From Denticeps clupeoides (taxonomy: Eukaryota > Chordata > Actinopteri > Clupeiformes > Denticipitidae), in NCBI RefSeq assembly GCF_900700375.1, contig NC_041717.1, positions 19,544,090 to 19,608,089 on the forward strand: a stretch of DNA of 64,000 nt. Direction: 5' to 3'. A model generated the notes under the pieces. It searched no databases and was not told the origin of the DNA. It saw nothing but the letters and a program-made list of their open reading frames with translations. Shown in pieces: positions 54,790 through 64,000 of this stretch (the stretch's first letter is position 1; each line of letters begins with the position of its first letter). A program made the translations under genes and the position numbers.

Positions 54790-56977
54790 TGGTGCAGCAC
54801 GACTCTACTTTTGGATCGGCTCGAATATCATAACCTTAAACATTAGATATGTTATGGTTATCATGATGCCATTTGTACACTGACACCAGCATCATGATTG
54901 ATTATTTGTATCGTCTGAGGCTCTGTTTTAAGGACGGGCATTTTTAACTGTATTGCATTAAACATGGACTTTCTGCGGGCTTCGGACTAAACTGCTTGTG
55001 TGGCTTGGCCCTGGATCTGTTTTCACAGATGGCCGTTGGTGCTGTAACGTACAACCATGGACCCCAAACTGGCTCAGAGAGAGGCGGTAGAAATGAATGG
55101 GCCTGGTCTGGTGCAGTTTTAGCTTCTTTCACGAGAGGGAAATGAATTGAGCCTCTAAATGAGGAAATCTCTCCACGTGGGATGCGCTCTGGCGTGCATT
55201 TGTATGTGATGAATGAAGCTTTTCTTTTTATTATCTTGCTCATTTACTTGAGTGATTCTCTACCTTTTTTTGTTTTTTCTCGTGACGATAGACTGTCAGA
55301 TAAAGAGTCTGCATTAATTAAACGTAGGATTATAAGGTGAGCGTGTAAATAACACGGTTCTCATCACTTCCATGTGTGCGATTTTTTTTTGCCTGGTTAT
55401 CTCCTTTAACTTTTTTTTATTTCATTATCAGACTGTGCTTTTTAACATAATGTCTAGCTGGCCGGTTCTTGTCTCATGTTTCGCTTTGTCCTGCTGCGGA
55501 AAGAGCTGTGAGACGTCACATGGGACGCGGTGACATTTTGGTGACAAAAAAAAAAAATTAAACGCCATTGATTTGAAGGTGGGTGTTGACCTGAAATATT
55601 GTTGTCTTCTTGTTTTTCGTTAAATCTGTTGCATCACAGGGCTGCTTGAGACCTAATTGTATCTTACACAAGAGGGGATTTATATATAAAATATATATAT
55701 ATTTTTATAAAGAAAACGTTCCTGAAAATGTTATTTTGCTTTAAAGCTTTTCAGATCCTAACAAGTTAATTAATAATATCTGCTACCTGTGTGCACTGCT
55801 TTCTATTTAAAAGCTACTTTGTCCACATATGAAGACATTTTCTTACATGCATCTCTTATTCCCACAAAATAATAACTTTTGTGCACAACAAATGCATGCA
55901 GAGGAAAATTCCCACCACTTTGGGGACCATGTGACCTCCCCTGGCTCCCGTCTGTTTATGTGTGCGTTTTGTTGGGGGGACAGATAAGGGCTGCGAGTGC
56001 GACCATTGTGGAAATGTTTCTGGTGACAGATCGCGCAATTTCGCAACTCGCTTACAATGGGAAGGCTCAGCCGCTCGCGCTCCCACAGACCCCCCCCCCC
56101 CCCCCCCCCCCAAACCCCCCGGCCGAGCGGCTAATGGAGTAAAACGATCCCGCCGGTGTCGTCCAGAGACAGTTTCCCATCGTCCTATCTTCCTCCGGGC
56201 TCCTCCCCTTTCTCCTCGTTTCCTCCGTGCGCCGTGATTGAGTTAAGGCGCCGAGAGCTGGTCACGTGGCCGGTGGCAGCTCGCTTGAGTCTTGTGTCTG
56301 TGGTCGCGGACGATTCTGCAAGTGGTTCCACGCCGTGTGGAAAGGTGGGCCGCCGCTCTGCACCCTTTTTAATGGCCCGCGTCCTTTTTTGACTTCAAGG
56401 GGCGTTCATTTGTGTTCATCTGAATAAATCTTACTTCCACCTGCAATTCGGTTTTAAAGCCAAATTGCTTGGGAAGCCAGAGCAATTAAGCACTCTGTTT
56501 AGGCAATTACCTGCCTCGCGATGGCCTCCAAATCAGATCTCTGCGCTTCTTTACGGGCCCCGGCTCCCCTTCTGATGTTAACTCATACTGAAGAGCCCAG
56601 CACCTAAATTGGGTCACTTGTCTCTGTCACGTTTGAACTCCTGAACCCGCCGCTGCGTAGCCTCTTCGAAGCCCACGCAAGACGTAATGAATATGTGCAT
56701 CTTGCTCAGAACGCAATACGCTTCCTGGAAGTAATTTGGGAGCTTGTGTCTAGCGGAGGTGGCATCCTTGCTTCCCGTCAAAACCTTGCTTTTTTAATGC
56801 CTGGTCGTGACGTCGCCTTCACTCTGCATTATCAGGGGCCTGATCAAACTGAACTGAAACTGTACTTTTCAACCAAAACCAAGAAAAAAAAAAGCAATGT
56901 ATATGAGTATATTCATAGGTGTGATATTGGTGGCACGTAGTGGGTGAGACATGCTAGGCTAACTGGCTGTTAAAATG

Positions 56978-57180
56978 GCAAAAGTGAAGTGATTGTCATT
57001 GTGATACACAGCAGCACAGCACACGGTGCACACAGTGAAATGTGTCCTCTGTATTTAACCATCACCCTTAGTGAGCCGTGGGCAGCCATGACAGGCGCCC
57101 GGGGAGCAGTGTGTGGGGACGGTGCTTTGTTCAGTGGCACCTTGGCTGATCGGGATTCGAACCGGCAACCGTCTGAACCA
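56978..57180 (-). mobile_element. SINE-1, head truncated
   Basis: Tail, core and B-box region present; the outer head is missing. Confidence 0.85.
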
Positions 57181-58204
57181 CAGCCATGTTAGTTAGTTAT
57201 GCCTTTACTGTCATTGCACTGAAGCAGGATGCTGCATACACAAGGAAATTGGAGGGACCACTTAACAGTGCAAACAGATAAAGGCACACTGTGGCAGTGC
57301 CGACCATAGACAGTGCTGCAAGTGCAAGGCAAGTGCGCCCGCTCTACCCTCCAGTGTAAAATTATCACGTTTCGAGAACAAATATAGTACGAATCTGCTT
57401 CAATAACACATATCATGATAGACTGTGCATATTCTAGTGCATGTTGCAACGTCGTTAAAGCTACACTCACTCCTAGTCAATGTGGTGCATACACATGAAA
57501 ATCTGAAGAAGATGACCAGGTTCTAAAGCTCTTTCCCTAGGTGCTTTAACCCTACCTTGGAGGTGTACGGTAATATTTACTACGGATACTGCTACTACTA
57601 CTCAAGCCCCTGCCAGCATGGCGCTGAGCCCACCAGTGCCACCAAACTCTGCCAACTCCCACGTCTTGGGACGTCGTCCGTCCTCAGATTGATCTGTTGA
57701 AGGCCTTGGCATGCAATATGATTAGCAAATACCTCCCTGTAAATCTACTGCATGTAGACATCTTGGACATACCTTTAAAAACAAAGGATATTCTTGATTA
57801 TTGTAGTTATTTTTTGACATTGTGACCGGACCTCTTCTAATAGCACGTATCCACAATCTTTCCTTTCAAATGGAAATGCATTTGTCTACTGATCTCTTTA
57901 GGATTTTGTAGATATGAGGACTTCCTGTTAAATTCAGAAGTTGATTAGATCTGAAACACCCCCGTTGATCCCAACTCTGCCCCACTATCGGAAAGGACAG
58001 TGCATGATTAGAATTTTTTTAGCAGGTGATACGTTGCAGGACTCGCTGGAGGCTCCTGCTTTTCTACGGTGATGTCATACGAGTCTGAGCCTGATGAGTC
58101 CTGTGTAGCCGGTTCTGATTCTTCCTTATGAAGCAGCGTTTAGTGGATTATCAGATATTCAGGATGTTTTATACCTGCTGCTTGAATATTTTTGTGACTG
58201 AGCT

Positions 58205-58268
58205 TGTCATTTATCACACTCCTTCATCCAGAGCGTCTTACGATCAGTAGTTACAGGGACAGTCCGTC
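58205..58268 (-). mobile_element. SINE-2 tail fragment
   Basis: CATCCAGAGCGTCTTACGAT and CAGTAGTTACAGGGACAGTC only. Confidence 0.65.
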
Positions 58269-59997
58269 TGGAGAAAAAAACTGCTTAAGTTCATTTTCAT
58301 AGTGCGTTTCATAAATTATTGCACTCCAGGAACGTGCTGGTTGGGCGGGTAATCTTATAAAGCTCTATAAAAACCAGCCCCATGTACGAGATGAAATAAA
58401 GCGGCTCCTCTGGTTCAGGACACCTTCTCAGCGTAAAGTTCATACAAAACTTTATAAAAGTGATAAGAAAGGGAAAGTACCATGTGTGTAAAAGGAACCA
58501 GCAAATTCGCCTCATGGCGCGACACCCCACCCCGACGAGGTAAACTACCGAGGCCCAATTTTACGTCCCATTCTTCCCGAGGTGATGAAATACCCTCGTT
58601 TTATTGTGACCGTTCCCCAGCGCGAACGGCACAGCGGTGCACCCGGTTCGTGCCGCTGCGACCTGACGCCTTTTGTCGTGCCCGTCCCCGTCCCCGTCCC
58701 ATTTTGCAAAATAGCCATGATCATGCCTCCTGCCTCGGCCTGGCTCTGTAAATTGCTACAATTTTCCTCCCCCCGGCCCCGCCCCTGTCAGCGCGAGGAC
58801 GGACAAGCACCGGACGCCGCTTGCCACGGCATTTGTGAAGTGGACAAATCAATATATATATATATATATATATATATCACCTTTGTTCCTTTTCATGTCT
58901 CTGGACTCTTGTTTGGGGTTGATCGCTTTTTTTTTTTTGATCCCACACATGTAATCAAGTGTATTGACGAGTCCTTTTGAGTCCTTTGATTGTTTGACAA
59001 GCAGAGACAGGCTGTGGTATCAGTGAGTGGAAGAAGAAAAGGCCGGAACGGGAGGACGGCTCGTAAATGTCAGGCCTGCCCCTGCGCCACGAGGCTTTGG
59101 TGATCGCTGGCGCGGAGCTCTGAGTGGGGATTACACCTCCGAAATCCCCGCTGGACAAAGAAACGGCCACTCGAAAAGGTCCATCTGCGCCCGGCGTGAT
59201 ACTGGTGATGGCGGGAGGAGTCGAGGCGCCCAGCGGCGAAGATGACGAAGCCTGTGAGTGGACGTTCGGCTGGGTCCCTGACCTCCAGCTGGCAGATTGC
59301 GTCTTCATTGTCCCGCCATGTCTGCACTTCAGAGTGTTTTATATAAGCTAAGCTAAGATATGAGCGCCTTAAAACACACCTCGCTTTTCCCGATGAAACG
59401 TGCCAGTGTGGCATCTGATACCCGCTGAGCCTGTAGAGGGCGCTCTGAGACTAAAAGAAAAGGGGTGGAAATCTACTCGCTCCATTTAAATAAAAAAAAA
59501 TCTTAAATGTTAAATTCATCCAACATTTTAATTGGATTGAATAAATATTTAAGTAGTTTCTGCTCCGTAATTGTCTGAAATTGTATTAAGAACACGGTCC
59601 TTTAGTCCGTCGCCTGTGAATGAGATTGCCAGCTGCTTTTCTGTGTCTTTAGTCGTCTTATCTCACCTCTTTAGTTTACTCCAGTATGTTCAGTTTATAC
59701 ATGTGGACAGGAAGGGAAGGTGGATTTATATGTAACTGTGGTGGGAATGATCGATATTGAAGTTTGGTAACGGAAAAACCGGCGTAGCACGACGTGTTTT
59801 TGTTTGTCCGCCTGTGACGCACATCTCCAGCGAGTCGGTAATTAGGGCCGCTATCATGCCTCTCTAATGAACGGCGCGCCTCGTCCCTGCAAGTTGAGGG
59901 CTAGCCTTTGTGCCAGCGGGGATTGGGCTGCTGGGTTTTTGATTGGCTGGACGTTTTGCATTCTCCTCTCCTTCGTTTTAGCCGTTTCAGCTGCCAG

Positions 59998-60195
59998 TTA
60001 AAGTGAAGTGATCGCTTGCGATGCACAGCACAGAGGGAAATGTGTCCTCTGCATTTAACCCATCACCCTGAGTGAGCAGTGGGCAGCCATGACAGGCGCC
60101 CGGGGAGCAGTGTGTGGGGACGGTGCTTTGCTCAGTGGCACCTTGGCAGATCGGGATTCGAACCGACAACCTTCTGATTACGGGCCGCTTACTTA
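59998..60195 (-). mobile_element. SINE-1 copy
   Basis: Tail, core and most of the head, ending TTCTGATTACGGGCCGCTTA. Confidence 0.85.
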
Positions 60196-60199
60196 ACCT

Positions 60200-60395
60200 G
60201 GTGGCGTAGCGGTTAGTATTGGGTTGGTATCACAAACCCTGCACTGACACCATTTGCAGGCTCACTCTACCCTGGATGGGCATCCCTCTCTGTATCACTC
60301 GTTCCCAACGTTTCTTCCTTTCTTTTTTTCCTTTTTGTGTGCAGAAGTACTGTATGTGATTTTGGGCATTATAAGAAATAAATGTTGTTGTTGTA
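60200..60395 (+). repeat. R-repeat 3' part
   Basis: TCTCTGTATCACTCGTTCCC, GTTTCTTCCTTTC and the terminal AAATGTTGTTGTTGT tail match 15.9-16.06 kb. Confidence 0.7.
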
Positions 60396-60820
60396 TTGGG
60401 ACTGTAGCATTTCTGCAGCACGACATGATAATCAGTCCAATTCTGCCCCAGGGTGTCACGGGCAAACTCGTAGTAAGTCCTTGTCTTAATTACCTACCTT
60501 GCAATTAAGCAGAAAGTGTTCCGTTCCGGGACCTCCACTTTCCTCCGTTCATCACCTTTTAAATCTCTCTCTCTCTCTCTCTCTCGCTCTCTCCCACCTG
60601 TTGTCCCGTCTGCAGCGTTCTGGTTACAGGACCCTGAGCTCTGACCCCCTGTTCACCCCGATCACGCGTCTTCATTACCGCGGAGGGGGGGTGGGCGTGT
60701 CCACGCGGTCCAGGGGGCTCGACCTGTTATCGGCTCACCAGTCTGTCCTAGTTCTCCATCGCCTTACCTGTGGCCGCTTGACCTTTGACCTGCCAGATGC
60801 TTTCTCTCAAGTGGCCAGGA

Positions 60821-60855
<35 letters not shown>

Positions 60856-61155
60856 GAACCCAAAAGTGGCACAGACGGGTGTGTCCTTGAGCTGTTGCTT
60901 AAGGGCAAGTGGACACGTTTAGCGCTGTGCTGCACAGTTTCACCACGACCAAAGAACAAAAACATTTCTTCGCCCGAGCAGACGTGCCATTTTTTCCGGT
61001 TTGAATGTCATTATCGGAAACGAGCTGTTTAAGGTGCATAACCGTGCAGTTTGTGTTTTCTTGATTTCCGAGGCACCGCTAACCGGTTACTGCTCGAACG
61101 GTTGCGGTTTTCTATTGCTATGTTGTCTTTGTCTCTGCAGCATTTATTACCTTCC

Positions 61156-61190
<35 letters not shown>

Positions 61191-62975
61191 CCTAGAAGCC
61201 CCCGGCTGGCCCGGCGAGCTCTCATTACTGCCGCTCGATATTGGGAATAATGAATTAGTTTAATAATCCAGCCGGGTCGATGTGGTTAATGAAGGTATGA
61301 CAGACGCGGCGCTCGGAGGCCTGCTTTAACGAGACCGCGCTGGGGGGGCGGCGGGTCACCGAGGTCGCCTCGCTCCCTTTCTTCGTCTCTCTCTCTCTCT
61401 CTCTCTATTCAATCCAGGAGCAGGCCCCAGCCAATGCAAACATCTCTCACCAGGGGCTTGGAGGCTCTTGAGAAGAGTGTGTGTGTGTGTGTACAGTAGC
61501 TCCTTTTGACGCTCTCATATTGGCGTGCAGGAAACCCTATTCTTATGCTGGCTCTGCTTGTTTACATTGAATTAAAGCAAAGCTGGCATGAAGCTGCCTC
61601 GGCCTCTGTTCCTTCGCGCTGCACAACGCATCTTACATAATGCGTATTGGAAGTATGAATATCTGGAGCATACCCGCTTTGCAGTGTTGAGGGGACTGGG
61701 CCAGTCATGCACATTTATACCACAGTTCAAACGAAGGCAATCGAAGGTTTTATTTTCATATAGTTTTATATACCAGTGGATAAACTGGATAAATGATACT
61801 CAGTACACTGCATTGTACTCTACAGTTATTCTGCACCGTTTTCTAATTATCTGGTACTAGAAATGTGTATTGTGTGGAAAATTGCCCCGTGTGAAGTTGC
61901 ATGAGCTATAAATGTCCCAAAGTCCCGATGTTCATCCGCATCTCGGCTCGTGCAGACCCTCTGCGGCGTTAATTTAGACCCGGTCGTCTCGCGGTAGCCA
62001 AACGGCTCATATTTCTCAGGGTCCAGGGCGCAGAGCAGTTATGAGATATTGCATCAGCACAACCAATCGATTAATGGGGCACTTAGCCCAGCTAATTAAC
62101 AGCTCTGCGCTTTCGTGAACCATGTGACCTCGCTTGGCCTCGTGCACTGATGGGAGCCTGAGTGATTACATTATAAGTGACTTTGGGATATTTTTCCCCC
62201 TGCAACGTCATTGAATTGATTTTTTTTTTTAGCATTTGAAAAGATTAAACTGAGCAATATTTAAGAAATGCAATTTAATGACAATGCCCTCTTTCCCCCC
62301 ATAAACATTGGGAATGCTTGAAAAAGTGGGGAATTTAAAAATCTGTTCATTTGTTCTACCTTTTCCTACGGCCTTCACTTAACCTTTAATTTTAAAACTC
62401 CATGCCCTCCTTTTCCTATGTTGATTTTAAAAATTTTTTTTTTCCTGCGGAAATCTTTTCTTTTTCTTTTCACCCATAGGTGGAGGAGAGATCCTTTCCC
62501 ATCCCGCTCCTCTTCCTGGGAAAAAAAAAAAAAAAAAAAAAGACCTGGTAGCATCCCTCACCTGCTGCTGAGAGAGCTGCCGACGCATTAAAGATTCATC
62601 ACTAAGGGAGCGTACTCGCCCCATCCCTCTCATCTTTTCCCACCTTCCTCTCTCCTTCCCCCTCTTCCTCCCACTGCTACATGTACCTCTCACCTTTCTT
62701 CTTGGGAAGGAAAAAAACACACAGAAATCAGCTCTCTTGGGGTGTTTCTTTAAGTAGCCGGGGCTTGGGCCTTAACTCCTACATAGCCTAACTCCCAGTG
62801 GGGGGCAATGGTGATGCATGTCTTCATACATCATTCTGGTTTATTACGGAATTTATATTATGCACGTCGTTGCTTAGTAAACCTGCTGGTAAATCCCATT
62901 TTTTAGGTAAGTTGGAAGAATGTATTTTGAAAAAAGCCACGTGAGGATTATGAAGTGTTGACTAGGCTATGAACA

Positions 62976-63092
62976 GTCACATTGTGACCCTGAGCAAGAC
63001 ACTTAACCCTGAGTGTCTCCAGGGGGGGACTGTCCCTGTAACTACCGATTGTAAGTCGCTCTGAATAAAGGCGTCTGATAAATGCCGTAAAT
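62976..63092 (+). mobile_element. SINE-2, head missing
   Basis: Core CTGAGCAAGACACTTAACCC to the GATAAATGCCGTAAATATAA tail. Confidence 0.85.
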
Positions 63093-63109
63093 ATAAATGT
63101 TTGAAGTAT

Positions 63110-63396
63110 TAAGTGCACGTGATGGTCACACGTGAAAATGTGTGGTCTTTTAACCAATCACCTGGGGGAGCAGTGGGTGGCCATGAAAGGTGCTCCGGGA
63201 GCAAGAAGTGTGTGCGGAACGGTTCCTTGATCTTGGCTGTTTGGGATTTGAACCTGCAACACAGGGACAGTCCCCCCCTGGAGACACTCAGGGTTAAGTG
63301 TCTTGCTCAGGGAAACGATGGTAGTAAGTGGGATTTGAACCTGGTTCTTCTGGTTCATAGGCGAGTGTATTACCCGCTAGGCTACTACCACCATAG
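63110..63396 (-). mobile_element. Degenerate SINE-1 next to SINE-2
   Basis: Eroded SINE-1 core at about 63110-63260, directly followed by an inverted SINE-2 body with intact head (63262-63396, ending GCTAGGCTACTACCACC). Confidence 0.7.
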
Positions 63397-63521
63397 TATT
63401 ACAACAAATTAATCAACACGTGCAAGCAGATCGTGAACACAACACAGCCGCTTTAAACATTTAACACGTATTTAAAGCCCCGCTGTTGTCTTTATTGAGA
63501 CTCCTGGTTATCTGGTTCTGG

Positions 63522-63752
63522 CTATCTCTGAACAGAACTGGTTTGTACTGCATGTGAAGAGCTCAACCAATCAATGTTGTTCTGTTTGGAGCCCTTAGTC
63601 GCTCCTTGTGGCTTTTTATTTGTAGATGAGAAAGCTGAGGGGCTGACTGTCTGCTCCCCTGATGATGATCCAGGGTCTTCCTGATCCTCTGGTAACACGA
63701 AGGTCCGTAACTGGCCTCTGGAGAGTCTGGTGGGGGGCATGGGGCACCTCAG
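63522..63752 (-). CDS. Possible 3'-terminal exon of an unidentified gene
   Basis: On the minus strand an open stretch encodes GLRCPMPPTRLSRGQLRTFV, then LPEDQEDPGSSSGEQTVSPS, a Lys/Gln-rich segment and a stop. It is preceded by a 20-base T tract ending TTTTGAG, which could be a splice acceptor, and followed about 30 bp after the stop by AATAAA (63494-63489). These suggest the last exon of a minus-strand gene entering from the right, or a processed pseudogene. The protein is not recognised. Confidence 0.35.
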   Translation of the reverse strand: MRCPMPPTRLSRGQLRTFVLPEDQEDPGSSSGEQTVSPSAFSSTNKKPQGATKGSKQNNIDWLSSSHAVQTSSVQR

Positions 63753-64000
63753 ACCGCTCAAAAAAAAAAAAAAAAAAAAAACTCATCACGTCCCGTTCCT
63801 CCTGAGCTCCTCCACCCCCTCTGTTGGGGGATTTTCCCTCCGTCTCCAGCTGAGAGCCAAGTTGACTCCCGTCTCCTATAATGATGGGGGAACCGAGCCC
63901 TGGATTGTTCTGCTACTGTACATGCCGTCTTGGCAGCATGCTTTTCTGGATTTACATTTAGATCAGTCTCGTTCCCAAAATCAACCGGCTTCGGCTCGTC

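Larger units (their letters stand above)
54013..64000 (+). other. fbxl17: Long fbxl17 intron, up to the window end
   Basis: No further fbxl17 exon is recognised. It holds scattered SINEs and simple repeats: C-run about 56088-56111, (TA)n about 58852-58876, A-run about 60824-60851, (CA)n about 61161-61187, (CT)n at about 60567-60592 and 61388-61406, A-run about 62519-62540. It also holds several unique stretches rich in TAAT-type motifs. Confidence 0.6.

Noticed and set aside
60499-60825. Plus-strand frame of 108 codons after a CTGCAG site
   Set aside because: It does not match the expected next fbxl17 exon (LRR starting TDQSVKAF) and contains a (CT)n translation.
62427-62720. 97-codon Arg/Gly-rich minus-strand frame
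   Set aside because: It spans an A-run and pyrimidine-rich low-complexity sequence, with no acceptor, donor or known domain.

Overview
The window is nuclear DNA of a ray-finned (teleost) fish. The evidence is spliced vertebrate genes with GT-AG introns, a fish-type TRIM gene (finTRIM exon plan), two abundant fish-type tRNA-derived SINE families, a Tc1-like MITE family, a hAT MITE and many (CA)n tracts. I cannot name the species; a clupeiform would fit the SINEs I remember, but that is only an impression.

Layout. 0.4-3.55 kb: a minus-strand tandem array of about 37 tRNA-Lys-derived units, mostly decayed. 5.5-9.4 kb (+): ccdc112, complete. 10.3-14.7 kb (-): a complete finTRIM gene (RING, B-boxes, coiled coil, PRY-SPRY) with a LINE remnant in intron 1. 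17.35-18.63 kb: a non-autonomous hAT element with an exact 8-bp target duplication. 19.4-23.3 kb (-): a five-coding-exon gene joining an RNA-recognition motif to an AIG1-type GTPase and a Cys-rich/coiled-coil tail. It has interferon-type promoter motifs and one in-frame TGA in the Walker A loop. 23.48-23.64 kb (+): a divergent U1 snRNA copy. 26.1-28.9 kb (+): polr3g, complete. 34.0-43.3 kb (-): cdc14b, 15 exons, with a 2.5-kb 27-bp minisatellite (containing a 100-N assembly gap) in intron 4 and a ~60-bp tandem repeat in intron 1. 45.3 kb (-): a tRNA-Ser(CGA)-like copy. 46.2-48.1 kb (-): prxl2c, complete. 50.5 kb to the window end (+): the first four coding exons of fbxl17 followed by about 10 kb of intron. 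A likely 3'-terminal exon of an unidentified minus-strand gene lies at 63.5 kb.

How the genes relate. These are independent eukaryotic transcription units, not an operon. cdc14b and prxl2c are neighbours in human (9q22), while ccdc112, polr3g and fbxl17 are all on human 5q; the chicken Z chromosome carries both the human 5 and human 9 blocks, so the window looks like ancestral linkage. The finTRIM and the RRM-GTPase are the two genes with an innate-immunity flavour. The RRM-GTPase is the best candidate for something poorly described: the five exons were joined by splice phase alone, and they place the TGA exactly at codon 197 inside the P-loop.

Exon borders were read by eye from splice signals, reading phase and remembered family sequences. 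No alignment or search was run.
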